Source: CAYZJR01 sp964503045
Lineage (GTDB): Bacteria > Cyanobacteriota > Vampirovibrionia > Obscuribacterales > Obscuribacteraceae
Length of the DNA stretch: 64,000 nt
Assembly: GCA_964503045.1 (NCBI GenBank)
Contig: CAZCZI010000006.1
Span: 62,001-126,000 of the forward strand
Direction: 5' to 3'
Under the pieces are notes generated by a model that did no database searches, was not told the origin of the DNA, and saw nothing but the letters and a program-made list of their open reading frames with translations. A program made the translations under genes and the position numbers. Below are positions 26,383-34,807 of the stretch, piece by piece (the first letter of the stretch is position 1; every line of letters begins with the position of its first letter).

Positions 26383-27411
26383 ATGCAACTCTCTTGCGAA
26401 CCGCTCAATCTGACAACGACTCACCCGTTCGGCATTTCATACGGAACATCAGAAAAAACCAACAACATTTTGGTCAGAATTCGTTATGAGGGTTTGGAGG
26501 GCTTGGGAGAAGCGGCTCCGGCAAGCTATCACAATGAAACGCCAGCGACGGTCACTGCTGTCATCAAATCTTGGCAAGAACAAAATATTCTTGGAGACAA
26601 CCCATTTGAAATTGCAGAAACCTCACGGCGGCTGGATAAATCAGTAGCTTGCAATTACTCTGCAAAAGCGGCAGTTGAAATGGCTTTGCATGATCTCTGC
26701 GGAAAAATCGCAAACCTGCCGACATACAAGATGCTCGGCTTGGCTGGACTTCAACCGCCAATCACCGACTTCACGATTGGCATTGACAGCCTGGAAGTGG
26801 TCGAGAAGAAAGTTCGCGAAGCTGTGGAAGCAGGCTACAAAGTTCTCAAAGTAAAACAAGGAACCAACTACGATCGCGAAATCATTCGCATCGTGCGCAA
26901 GGTGGCCAAAGAGATTCCAATTCGTGTCGACGCCAATGGCGGTTGGACCCCAAAACAAGCCATCGAAATGTCGAAGTTTCTCGGCGAAAATAACGTGCAG
27001 TTCATCGAGCAACCGCTTCCCAAGTTCGCGCCGGCCGAGGACTTCCGCTTCGTCAAAGAACGTTCTCCTATTCCGATTTATGCAGACGAAAGCGTGTGCC
27101 GATCGCATGATGTTGCCAGATTGGCTGGTTGCATAGATGGTGTCGTGGTCAAACTGGCCAAAACTGGTGGGTTGCTCGAAGCTCTGAAAGTTATACACAC
27201 CGCAAGAGCTCACTCCATGCAGCTTATGTTCGGTTGCATGATCGAATCATCGCTCGGCGTAACTGCAGCAGTTCACCTCGCACCACTGGTCGATCACTTA
27301 GATCTCGACGGTGCATTGTTGCTTTCCGACGATCCATACATCGGCGCCGTATACGATGATGGATACTTGAAACTGAGCGACAAACCAGGTCTCGGCGTGG
27401 TGCCGCGCTAA
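26383..27411 (+). CDS. dgcA: Enolase-superfamily epimerase, DgcA-like
   Basis: A 342-residue member of the dipeptide epimerase branch of the muconate-lactonizing group. The catalytic pattern is intact: KVK at residues 156-158 (one base), metal ligands Asp183 (RVDANGG), Glu209 (FIEQP) and Asp235 (YADES), and the second base in VVVKLAKTGG (257-260). The pairing with the DUF1611 gene suggests N-acetyl-D-glutamate racemization; L-Ala-D/L-Glu epimerization of cell-wall peptides is the main alternative. The ATG at 26383 matches the family's N-terminus. A GTG at 26350 has a better ribosome site (AAGGAGG) and would overlap dgcN. Confidence 0.85.
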   Translation: MQLSCEPLNLTTTHPFGISYGTSEKTNNILVRIRYEGLEGLGEAAPASYHNETPATVTAVIKSWQEQNILGDNPFEIAETSRRLDKSVACNYSAKAAVEMALHDLCGKIANLPTYKMLGLAGLQPPITDFTIGIDSLEVVEKKVREAVEAGYKVLKVKQGTNYDREIIRIVRKVAKEIPIRVDANGGWTPKQAIEMSKFLGENNVQFIEQPLPKFAPAEDFRFVKERSPIPIYADESVCRSHDVARLAGCIDGVVVKLAKTGGLLEALKVIHTARAHSMQLMFGCMIESSLGVTAAVHLAPLVDHLDLDGALLLSDDPYIGAVYDDGYLKLSDKPGLGVVPR

Positions 27412-27475
27412 GTTCCGCCTTCACCCGACTCGCAATCACACCGCGCGTGATCACGTCCCGCCGAACATGGGCGCA

Positions 27476-27623
27476 ACTATACTTTGCATTTCGATTCAAA
27501 ATGGAAACTGTAGTTTACACGCACGATTCGACAAGCTAAATTTGTTACGCAAATCCACCAATCATGCCCCTCGATGTTAAGTACACTTTGCATTTTGACG
27601 CGAAATGTACACTATAGTTGCAT
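27476..27623 (+). repeat. Two diverged direct repeats with inverted cores
   Basis: Copies at 27476-27519 and 27580-27623 share TAYACTTTGCATTT, then AAATG, then ACTRTAGTT. Each keeps CATTT-N7-AAATG as a small inverted repeat. They occupy the convergent gap between dgcA and the GntR gene, 104 bp apart. One CGTGATCACG palindrome lies just before them at 27446-27455. Confidence 0.55.
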
Positions 27624-27662
27624 CACTTTTTGCTGGCGCATGATCACATCAATCAGAGCTCA

Positions 27663-28583
27663 CTAACCCCACTTGTTCAATCGGTCTTTGATCAACTCTA
27701 TCGTAGACGGAGAGTACAAGCGAAATACAGCAAGTTTCGTTTTGCCTGCCAACCCGAGCATCGCTTCTTCGCACGAACTATCGCAAAGAATCAAGGTTGC
27801 ATACTTGACCATGTACTTCAATTCTTTTTCGTCTGAAACATGCACTGCGCGCACCGCCACATCTTCGCCGCGCTTCGCGGCTATCAAGCGCGTCGCCATG
27901 TTCATCAATGTTGTGCTGACAGAAACAAGCAGAACCAAACTTCCAGTAGGCAACAGATCGACAGAATCGATTTCCGCCCGACCCGGTTCGATGTTGCAAG
28001 CGATCAAGCGCGTGGGATCAGTGACGTATTGCTGAAAGGCAAAGATGTGATAGAGGCTGCTGACCACAAGAGATTCATCAAGATTCTTTCTATCTGCAAT
28101 AAACTCTTCCACCGTGCATGGTACCACTGGAATCGAAAAATGTGGTGCCAACTCTGCAATCAAAAGTTGATGAAAGTCTTTGTTTCGATCGACTGCTTGA
28201 ATGCGTTTTACCGGTTTGCGCTTCTCCAACGTTCTCAAACAGTTAGTCACGTCCTTGCATGAATATCCAGATTCAGAGGCCTTGGCGAGAAACTCCACAA
28301 ACATGCCTTCTAGTCCGCCACCGCGACTAGCCGACTCGGACTTTCCAGCACTTGCCACACGAACTCCGCTTCCTTGCCGAATTTCAAGCAATCCAACTTC
28401 GGCCAAGTGGTTGTAGGCAGCAGTAACTGTGCTGTAGTGAATGCCAAGGCGATCGGCAAGTGCTCGAATGCTGGGAAGCTTCTCTTTACTTGCAAGCGTT
28501 CCAGATGCAATTTGCAGTCCAATCTGCTCCACCAGTTGGTCTCGGAGCGGCACGCTGCTCTCTTTATTGATGGTAATTTTCAC
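27663..28583 (-). CDS. GntR-family transcriptional regulator
   Basis: A 306-residue DNA-binding regulator. The N-terminal winged helix is typical: VPLRDQLVEQIGLQIASGTL, KLPSIRALADRLGIHYSTVTAAYNHLAEVGLLEIRQGSGVRV. The C-terminal about 220 residues are not an obvious FCD, UTRA or aminotransferase domain, and I cannot name the ligand. It converges on dgcA, so control of dgcN-dgcA is possible but not shown. Upstream lies a 600-bp region with several inverted repeats, including CAATATC/GATATTG at 28665-28687 about 85 bp before the start, a candidate operator. Confidence 0.85.
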   Translation of the reverse strand: MKITINKESSVPLRDQLVEQIGLQIASGTLASKEKLPSIRALADRLGIHYSTVTAAYNHLAEVGLLEIRQGSGVRVASAGKSESASRGGGLEGMFVEFLAKASESGYSCKDVTNCLRTLEKRKPVKRIQAVDRNKDFHQLLIAELAPHFSIPVVPCTVEEFIADRKNLDESLVVSSLYHIFAFQQYVTDPTRLIACNIEPGRAEIDSVDLLPTGSLVLLVSVSTTLMNMATRLIAAKRGEDVAVRAVHVSDEKELKYMVKYATLILCDSSCEEAMLGLAGKTKLAVFRLYSPSTIELIKDRLNKWG

Positions 28584-28699
28584 TTCGCAATTTCGCTCGA
28601 GTTCAAAACAGCAACGTTCGAATCATAGCAAAACTAATATTACCGAAAACAAAGATACTCAATTCAATATCTGCAGACACGATATTGCAGAAACGCTGA

Positions 28700-28729
28700 G
28701 GAGAATGTTCCGTTACAAGAACATTCTCC
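28700..28729. promoter_or_regulatory. 11-bp perfect inverted repeat
   Basis: GGAGAATGTTC and GAACATTCTCC are exactly complementary around the 8-nt loop CGTTACAA. The stem is strong but no T- or A-run follows on either strand, so an operator or RNA stem is more likely than a terminator. Confidence 0.6.
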
Positions 28730-28781
28730 AGAGTCTGGCAGGTTGCATAGGGAGAAGAGCCCCCTGTGCTCAATTAGATTT

Positions 28782-28844
28782 CTCACTAACGCGAACACCC
28801 TGCAACGAGTTTGCCAGTTGTTGCAATTCGTTCTCATTAGCGAG
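28782..28844. promoter_or_regulatory. Nested inverted repeats
   Basis: The outer arms CTCACTAACGCGAAC (28782-28796) and GTTCTCATTAGCGAG (28830-28844) match at 12 of 15 positions. Inside them TGCAAC (28801-28806) pairs with GTTGCA (28820-28825). Together they form one long stem with an internal hairpin. Confidence 0.45.
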
Positions 28845-28916
28845 TGCGTAATACGATATCTCCAAGCAACAGCCATGTCAACTTACTGACAGCTCGCCTG
28901 TCCAAGATTATATAAA

Positions 28917-28976
28917 GCGACCTTTCATTGGATATATGCGATTGTACCGATATCGGTATCGACCACGACCGGTTGG
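28917..28976 (+). repeat. Dispersed palindromic repeat, copy B
   Basis: Starts GCGACCTTTCAT, has ATATGCG, then the perfect palindrome TACCGATATCGGTA at 28945-28958, then CGACCACGACCGG. It lies 13 bp before copy C in the same orientation, upstream of the Fur-family gene. Confidence 0.8.
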
Positions 28977-28988
28977 AATCAAAAAAAT

Positions 28989-29043
28989 CGACCTTTCAAT
29001 ATGCATATGCAGTTCAACCGATATCGGTAAAAACCTCAGCTGG
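28989..29043 (+). repeat. Dispersed palindromic repeat, copy C
   Basis: CGACCTTTCAATATG is followed by CATATGCAGTTC and ACCGATATCGGT (29017-29028), flanked by A on each side, then AAACC. The 5' half is almost identical to copy D at 54069, 25 kb away. Confidence 0.8.
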
Positions 29044-29108
29044 AGCATACAACTAATGTTAGGGGGCGCAAATTCTCATATCACCCACAGGCTCAGCTTA
29101 ACCGAACG

Positions 29109-29138
29109 TTGACACAGGGTTGTCATCCGACTTATTAT
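29109..29138 (+). promoter_or_regulatory. Sigma-70-type promoter for the Fur-family gene
   Basis: TTGACA at 29109-29114, an 18-nt spacer and TATTAT at 29133-29138. The -35 box overlaps a small inverted repeat, TGACA-N6-TGTCA (29110-29125), a possible operator. It would give a leader of about 45 nt. Confidence 0.55.
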
Positions 29139-29190
29139 CCGCCTTCATAAATGCGAATTTTCTCAATTAGAATTCCGGGGTAGTTGCAAT

Positions 29191-29853
29191 TTGCCATCAG
29201 ACCAACCAATGAAGCCTGAAGACCAGGAAGAGAGTGCCAGTCGGCAGGGCGGGCGCTACAACGAAACCCTTGATGCCATCTCCTCGATTGTAAAGGGACT
29301 ACCAAAAGGCACTCATATCACTGCTCCTCAAGTTTTTGAGAAGGCTAAAGAGATAGGTTTGGACATCAGCCTATCCACTGTATACAGAACCTTGCATCGC
29401 CTCAAAGCAGATGGCGAGGTCTCGACAATTGGAGGAGACCGTGGACTTCGATACGAAGCAGCAGAAGAAGGTCCCGATCATGATCATTTGATATGCCTTG
29501 GCTGCGGTTTGACAATCGAGTTCTTTGACGACCTTATAAGAGGATTCGGAAAAACGGTCGCGCAACGCAAAGGCTTCGAACACACATCAAGTAGATTCGA
29601 CATCCTCGGTTATTGCAAAGACTGCCGCGCCAGCGATGATTCAAGAAAGTTGGCTCAAACAATAGATGCAATCACGCAAGCGTATGAGTATGCAGAAGAA
29701 GGTGTCGACTCGCTCAGGCAAGCGCTCGATCTGGTCAACAATCGAAAAGCAGCAAAAGCGACTCAGAATGTCGAAGGCGCTCTCGATAAACTTCGTCTTT
29801 CGATTATGGAACTCGAAAACTCTCTATCTTTGCTTAGCCGCGACGCCCTGTAG
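29191..29853 (+). CDS. Fur-family metalloregulator with C-terminal extension
   Basis: A 220-residue regulator of metal uptake or peroxide response. The winged helix (YNETLDAISSIVKGLPKGTHITAPQVF, SLSTVYRTLHRLKADGEV) and the dimer/metal domain (DHDHLICLGCG and GYCKDC, two CxxC pairs for structural zinc) are complete by about residue 150. A further 70 residues follow, predicted helical (ALDKLRLSIMELENSLSLL), beyond the usual 130-160. The TTG at 29191 may be replaced by the ATG at 29209. Which metal it senses cannot be told. Its 3' end overlaps the convergent glycosyltransferase gene by 30 bp. Confidence 0.88.
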   Translation: MPSDQPMKPEDQEESASRQGGRYNETLDAISSIVKGLPKGTHITAPQVFEKAKEIGLDISLSTVYRTLHRLKADGEVSTIGGDRGLRYEAAEEGPDHDHLICLGCGLTIEFFDDLIRGFGKTVAQRKGFEHTSSRFDILGYCKDCRASDDSRKLAQTIDAITQAYEYAEEGVDSLRQALDLVNNRKAAKATQNVEGALDKLRLSIMELENSLSLLSRDAL

Positions 29854-30870
29854 AAGCGTTTTGACAGTGCCGATTGATTGACGATTAAGGCGACGCTTCG
29901 CAGCAGACAAGTCGCGCTCGGAATCGATGATTAGCTCTTCGAAGTACTCGAGTGAGACTCTTCTGCGTTTCATGATCTCTTTGCGCTTCTTCAGCATTTT
30001 CGGCAACAAGCCGATCGCGTGTACGGTACCGCGAATCCAGGGAATGATTTGTCCGCCACGCACTGTAACCACGGCAAGGTAGTAGAACTGCCAGAAAAGA
30101 ATATGTGGAAGAAACTTCAATATGAGTGAGAACGGAATGTTCTTGATGATCGTATTGAGGTTGTTCTGCGCGGACAGCCTCACGACCAGCGGGCTATAAC
30201 CACTGCCGGTGGTGCCACAACCAAGGTGATAGACAATCGATGTTGGAACATACAGACACTTGTAGCCCGCACTCTGCGCCCGAAGTCCAAGGTCGACATC
30301 TTCGAGATATGCAAAATAATCGTCGTCAAAATATCCAATTTCATCGAAAAGACTGCGGCGATACAGAGCAGCTCCACCGCAGGCACCCAGGATGTAGCGC
30401 GGAACGTTAAAGCGCCCGGTATCTCTTTCTTTGTGCCCGATGCGCCCAGGCAGCCCGCCTCGACGGTAGCCGTCTCCTACACCGTCAAGCAGCGTGTGAT
30501 CGTCGTAAGCGAGCATTTTGCAGCCGGCGCTGGCGATTTCCGGATGCTCGCGCATCGCCCTCACCAACTCACTCGCCCAATCTTTGTCGACGACCGTGTC
30601 GTTGTTCAAAAGCGCGACATACTCTCCGGAGGACTCTCGAATACCGCGATTCACTGCGACGCTGAATCCGGTATTGACTTCGAAGCTAACCAGCCTCACT
30701 TTCGGGTAATTGGCTTGAATAAACTCAACCGAACCATCGCGAGAGCCGTTGTCGACAATTACGACTTCGACATTCGGATAACTCTGATCGAAAAGCGAGT
30801 CCAAACAACCGGCAAGAAATCTCTTGCCGTTCCAGTTGGGAATTACTACGCTAACTACGCCTTTTTGCAC
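29824..30870 (-). CDS. Family 2 glycosyltransferase
   Basis: A 348-residue inverting glycosyltransferase of the rhamnosyltransferase-like kind, transferring a sugar from a nucleotide donor to a surface glycan. The GT-A fold begins VSVVIPNWNGKRFLAGCLDSL, then VIVDNGSRDGS, LLNNDTVVDKDW (the DXD-like site) and FDDDYFAYLEDVDLGLRAQ (ED of the acceptor side). Hydrophobic segments near residues 250-290 suggest membrane association. It is divergent from a second glycosyltransferase, with which it probably works in polysaccharide or glycolipid synthesis. Confidence 0.9.
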   Translation of the reverse strand: MQKGVVSVVIPNWNGKRFLAGCLDSLFDQSYPNVEVVIVDNGSRDGSVEFIQANYPKVRLVSFEVNTGFSVAVNRGIRESSGEYVALLNNDTVVDKDWASELVRAMREHPEIASAGCKMLAYDDHTLLDGVGDGYRRGGLPGRIGHKERDTGRFNVPRYILGACGGAALYRRSLFDEIGYFDDDYFAYLEDVDLGLRAQSAGYKCLYVPTSIVYHLGCGTTGSGYSPLVVRLSAQNNLNTIIKNIPFSLILKFLPHILFWQFYYLAVVTVRGGQIIPWIRGTVHAIGLLPKMLKKRKEIMKRRRVSLEYFEELIIDSERDLSAAKRRLNRQSIGTVKTLLQGVAAKQR

Positions 30871-30918
30871 TGTTTAGCTGTCACAGGTCTCCAAGGCAAC
30901 AATTGTACCGCTAAGCAG

Positions 30919-30946
30919 TTGGCATCCTCGGTGAGCAGGATATAAT
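30919..30946 (+). promoter_or_regulatory. Promoter upstream of the GT4 gene
   Basis: TTGGCA (30919-30924), 16 nt, then TATAAT (30941-30946). The leader of about 145 nt contains the near-direct repeat TTTCGGCA(G)ATCGCC twice, around 31027-31041 and 31076-31090. The second copy sits just before the ATG at 31098. Confidence 0.45.
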
Positions 30947-31097
30947 TGAGCACCGCGCGAATCCAACAACTATTTGGGTTGTATCTGCGCTGTACTTATT
31001 CTTTGCGAGCATGATCGCATTTTGACTTTCGGCAGATCGCCAATGGCACTCAGATAAATAAGCACTCACAATCGAGTTTCGGCAATCGCCGCAATCA

Positions 31098-32462
31098 ATG
31101 ACAAAGAAACCCCATAAAGTACTCCTCATAACTCTCGAGCCAATCGCCAAACAAATGGCTGGTCCCGCCATACGTTGCCTCGAGTTGGCCAAACAACTTG
31201 CCTTTAACTCTCAATTGGAAGTTTGCGTCTTCTCTCCTTCAAAGATCGCACCAGACAATGAATTCGCACTGCCGCAAAAGCAATCCAACTTAAAGATTGT
31301 TACAGGAAAAGGCCGCAACGATCTCTACGAATTGGCGCGCGCACACGACATTCTCGTTTTGCAGGCTAACGTACTCAAACCGTATCCGGCACTTGCAACG
31401 ATGGAAAAGTACATGGTCGTCGATCTCTACGATCCTTATCTTTTCTCCGTTCTTGTCCAATATCAAAACGATCTCGTGGCTGGATCTTCCAGCTACAGAC
31501 TAATGCATCAAGTTTTGGAAAAGCACATGGTGTCGCTCGACTTCTCCATCTGTGCCTCTGAACGCCAGCGAGATTACTGGCTCGGCCGATTCTGCGCGAT
31601 AGGCAGAATCACTCCTGAAATATACAAACTCGATTCGTCCTTGCGAAAGCTGGTTGATGTGGTTCCCTTCGGATTGCCTGATTCCGAGCCGAAACGCACA
31701 GGTCCCGGCGTGCGTGGACGCATAAGCGGAATCTCGAAAGACGACAAGATTCTCGTGTGGGGCGGCGGCATTTGGGACTGGTTCGACCCGCTGACAGTGA
31801 TCAAAGCGGTCGCCAATCTTTCGAAGGCAAAAGATGGAATCCCTAATCTACGCCTCTTTTTCATGGGAGTGAAGTCACCAAACCCGCAAGTCGAGCTGAT
31901 GGACATGACCGTAAGAGCAAGGCAACTTGCCAAAGATCTCGGCGTTCTCGACACACATGTATTCTTCGGCGAGTCCTGGGTCGGCTACGAAGATCGTGTC
32001 AATTACTTGCTCGACGCAGATGCGGCCGTTTCAGCACACTTCGATGTGATCGAAACGAGATTTTCGTTCCGCACAAGAATTCTCGACTATCTCTGGACCG
32101 GGTTGCCAATTTTGACTACAGGCGGAGATCAGTTTGCTGATTTGATCGAAGAGCGCGAAGCCGGAATCGCAATTCCATACGAAGACGTGAAAGCCTGGGA
32201 AGATGCGATTTTAATTACGGTTACAGACAATGAAGCGAATCGAAAATTCGCTGAAGCCTCAAGGACTCTGGCGGACGAGTTTCATTGGTCGAAAGCGGCA
32301 CAGCCTTTGCTGAAATATTGTCTCGACCCGTACCATCTTCCACGTTTTAATAAGGTGACGATGCCATCGCTGATTGAGCGTGCCCATGCCGTCTACTCGA
32401 GAGGCGGCAGACAATTGGTGGCAAAACGCTCGAAAGAGCTCCTGCAAGACCTTCTGAAGTAG
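31098..32462 (+). CDS. Glycosyltransferase, GT-B fold (GT4-like)
   Basis: A 454-residue retaining-type glycosyltransferase. The N-terminal lobe starts KVLLITLEPIAKQMAGPAIRCLELAKQL. The C-terminal lobe has KILVWGGGIWDWFDPLTVIKAV, VFFGESWVGYEDRVNYLLDADAAVSAHFD and YLWTGLPILTTGGDQFADLIEEREAG, with the Glu-rich donor site expected for the family. The donor and acceptor sugars are unknown. It is divergent from the GT2 gene and on the same strand as the CHAD gene 100 bp downstream. Confidence 0.88.
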   Translation: MTKKPHKVLLITLEPIAKQMAGPAIRCLELAKQLAFNSQLEVCVFSPSKIAPDNEFALPQKQSNLKIVTGKGRNDLYELARAHDILVLQANVLKPYPALATMEKYMVVDLYDPYLFSVLVQYQNDLVAGSSSYRLMHQVLEKHMVSLDFSICASERQRDYWLGRFCAIGRITPEIYKLDSSLRKLVDVVPFGLPDSEPKRTGPGVRGRISGISKDDKILVWGGGIWDWFDPLTVIKAVANLSKAKDGIPNLRLFFMGVKSPNPQVELMDMTVRARQLAKDLGVLDTHVFFGESWVGYEDRVNYLLDADAAVSAHFDVIETRFSFRTRILDYLWTGLPILTTGGDQFADLIEEREAGIAIPYEDVKAWEDAILITVTDNEANRKFAEASRTLADEFHWSKAAQPLLKYCLDPYHLPRFNKVTMPSLIERAHAVYSRGGRQLVAKRSKELLQDLLK

Positions 32463-32562
32463 AGGTTCCACAATCACTAAATCGAGTGACCTCAATTGGG
32501 AGGAACTTCTTAGATGATTCCCGCCCAACTGGGCACATCAAAATAGGAAAAAGGAAACCCAC

Positions 32563-33618
32563 ATGATTTTTGACAGAACCGAACGCCGGCTATTGCAGCT
32601 CGGCCCGCAGCCAAAAGATGCAGCGGGGCGAGGGCGTTCGTATCTGCCGCCCCATCTGACCGAAGTGCTTTGGTTGGATTACGAATCTAAGCAAGCCTTC
32701 AACGCGCTCGATGCACTGGAAATAGATCTCCGCAGCATCGAAAGCGCCACGGGCAAAGAAGCGGTGCACAAAGCCAGAGTCGGTCTGCGCAAGTGGGATG
32801 CCGCATGGGATGTGCTTCGCGAAGATGGTTGGGAAACCTCCGAGTATACCGAGAAGATTGGAAACAAGCTTAAGAAGCTACACAAGGCATTGGGAAGATT
32901 GCGGGACTGGGACGTAAATCTTGATGTCGCCAAAAGTTTCAATGTTCCGCCCAAGCTGATGAGCAAATGGAAGAAAGAACGAAGAGAAGCGAAGAAAGAG
33001 GTCACAAAACGCCTAAAGAAGTTCGATATGACCAAGCTCGTACGCGATATGCGCAAGTACTTGGAAGAACGCGAAGAGAATTTGCGCGAGCGCATGGTGC
33101 AAAGCAACGTATCGGCATATCAATCTGCTTACGACCGGCTCGATCCCTATTTGATTGCGCAAGAAAATCGCACGCGCAATTTGGAGAGAACGGCAAGAAC
33201 ATCTGAAGAACTGCATCAATTGCGGCTTTCCATCAAGCGATGGCGTTATCTTTTGACCGAGTTTTTCGACCTGACGAACTTGCAGTTGGTTCAGTCACAA
33301 CAGGTTCTCGGCAAAATTAACGACATCGATCGCGTTTTCGAATTGCTCAAAGACGAAGCCAAAGCGAAATCGGAAGGCAAAACCCCAAAAGGCAGAGACA
33401 GAGAAAAGACAAAAACAAAAGGAAAAGACTCTGCGCCGGGCAAGAAGTCCAAAGAACTGTCTGCAGGCGCCAAAGAAGCTTTGAGCAAGAACCCACAAAT
33501 TAAGCGTGTCATGAAAAGAATGGCTTCCGACAGAAAAGTGCAGTTGAGAACCTTCGGCTCGCTGAGAAAATCGCTTCCCTTTGGCTTGCGACCTGCGATT
33601 ACGTCGTATGGCCCTTGA
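32563..33618 (+). CDS. CHAD-domain protein (polyphosphate-binding)
   Basis: A 351-residue, highly basic helical protein. CHAD signatures are visible: the His/Lys/Arg motif VHKARVGLRKWDAAWDVL (around residue 68), LGRLRDWDVNLDVA, and the second half LHQLRLSIKRWRYLLTEFFDL (about 220). A Lys-rich unstructured insert follows (about 265-305). CHAD domains bind inorganic polyphosphate and often occur with polyphosphate kinases or CYTH domains. Here there is no CYTH domain, but ppk1 lies 2 kb downstream on the same strand. AAAGGAAA precedes the ATG. A granule-associated role is plausible. Confidence 0.9.
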   Translation: MIFDRTERRLLQLGPQPKDAAGRGRSYLPPHLTEVLWLDYESKQAFNALDALEIDLRSIESATGKEAVHKARVGLRKWDAAWDVLREDGWETSEYTEKIGNKLKKLHKALGRLRDWDVNLDVAKSFNVPPKLMSKWKKERREAKKEVTKRLKKFDMTKLVRDMRKYLEEREENLRERMVQSNVSAYQSAYDRLDPYLIAQENRTRNLERTARTSEELHQLRLSIKRWRYLLTEFFDLTNLQLVQSQQVLGKINDIDRVFELLKDEAKAKSEGKTPKGRDREKTKTKGKDSAPGKKSKELSAGAKEALSKNPQIKRVMKRMASDRKVQLRTFGSLRKSLPFGLRPAITSYGP

Positions 33619-33717
33619 GAAATTTATAACTTAGTTTAGATCTATCGGAATTCTTCGGTCTGAACCATACAATGAAAGAGTCCAGCGCAATGCGTAATGG
33701 GCTTGGCATCTCAATTT

Positions 33718-33764
33718 CGCCGCTAACGGCGTATCTGTCAATTTCTTGACGGATTCAGAAATTG
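33718..33764 (+). promoter_or_regulatory. Two successive hairpins before trxB
   Basis: CGCCG-CTAA-CGGCG at 33718-33731, then CAATTTCT-N10-AGAAATTG at 33739-33764. Both stems are perfect. They lie 100 bp after the CHAD stop and 70 bp before trxB. They may end the CHAD transcript or shape the trxB leader; no long U-tract is present. Confidence 0.4.
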
Positions 33765-33836
33765 CGCCAATAGAAGACAATTTGACAACGGAACTAACTG
33801 CTTGCAACACAGTCAGCAGCCTGGGGATGAGACCGA

Positions 33837-34802
33837 ATGGCAATTAAGAAGAAAGTGACGATTCTTGGCTCCGGTTCAGCGGGTCTTACCGCCGCAATCT
33901 ATGCAGCCAGATCAAACCTCGAGCCCCTGGTTATCCAGGGTTTGCAAGCTGGCGGGCAGCTCACCATCACTACCGATGTTGAAAACTTCCCTGGATTCCC
34001 CAATGGAATTCAAGGACCGGAATTGATGGAAGAGATGCACAAGCAGGCAGAACGGTTTGGAACCCAGTTCATTTACGACAATGCCGAGTCTGTAGACCTC
34101 TCCAAGCGTCCATTCGTCATCCGCACCAGTACGGAAGAAATCGAGACCGAAACGCTCATCGTCTGCACCGGCGCTTCCGCAAAGCTTCTCGGGATGGAAG
34201 CGGAGTCCAAGCTAATGGGTCACGGCGTCTCAGCCTGCGCCACATGCGACGGCTTCTTCTTCAGAGACAAGAAAGTCTTCGTAGTCGGCGGCGGGGACAC
34301 GGCTTTGGAAGAAGCAGGATTTTTGACTCGATTCGCCAGCTCGGTGACAGTGATTCACAGAAGAGAGCAGTTTCGCGCCTCTGCAATCATGGTCGACAGA
34401 GCCAAGAGCAACCCGAAAATCAAATATTTGCTCAACAGCGTTTTGGAAGAAATCCACGACGTCAGCCAGGGTGCCGTCACCGGCATCACGGTGAAAAACC
34501 TGATCACCGGCAAAACCGAAGATCACGAAGCAGACGGTGTCTTCATCGCCATTGGACACAAACCCAACACCGAACTTTTCCAAGGACAGCTGGAATTGAC
34601 GGAGACCGGCTACGTCGTCACCGATGGCGTGAAAACCAGCGTCAAAGGCGTGTTTGCAGCAGGCGACGTGCAAGACGAACTCTACCGCCAGGCAATCACC
34701 GCCGCCGGAACCGGCTGCGCCGCCGCGCTGGAAGCCCAATGGCTTCTAGAAGTAGAAGAGGCGCTGCATGAGAAAAAAAAACTAGCTGAGACGGTTGGCT
34801 AA
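33837..34802 (+). CDS. trxB: Thioredoxin reductase
   Basis: FAD- and NADPH-dependent flavoprotein that reduces thioredoxin. In 321 residues it has the FAD motif ILGSGSAGLTAAIYAAR, the redox pair in SACATCDGFF (Cys134 and Cys137), the NADPH motif VVGGGDTALEEAGFL with HRREQFRAS, and the closing GVFAAGDVQD. All are of the low-molecular-weight type. It is followed after 5 bp by a haem-oxygenase-like gene, so the two are probably translated from one mRNA. Confidence 0.95.
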   Translation: MAIKKKVTILGSGSAGLTAAIYAARSNLEPLVIQGLQAGGQLTITTDVENFPGFPNGIQGPELMEEMHKQAERFGTQFIYDNAESVDLSKRPFVIRTSTEEIETETLIVCTGASAKLLGMEAESKLMGHGVSACATCDGFFFRDKKVFVVGGGDTALEEAGFLTRFASSVTVIHRREQFRASAIMVDRAKSNPKIKYLLNSVLEEIHDVSQGAVTGITVKNLITGKTEDHEADGVFIAIGHKPNTELFQGQLELTETGYVVTDGVKTSVKGVFAAGDVQDELYRQAITAAGTGCAAALEAQWLLEVEEALHEKKKLAETVG

Positions 34803-34807
34803 TCCGT

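Larger units (their letters stand above)
28584..29190. other. Gene-free regulatory region between gntR and fur
   Basis: About 600 bp without a credible reading frame between divergent regulator genes. From left to right it holds CAATATC/GATATTG (28665-28687), a strong hairpin (28700-28729), a nested inverted repeat (28782-28844), two copies of the TACCGATATCGGTA repeat (28917 and 28989) and a promoter for fur (29109-29138). A small RNA could be encoded here, but I see no terminator with a U-tract. Confidence 0.6.

Noticed and set aside
33631..33843. 70-residue minus-strand open frame before trxB
   Set aside because: It overlaps the trxB start and two hairpins, has no ribosome site and no recognisable sequence.
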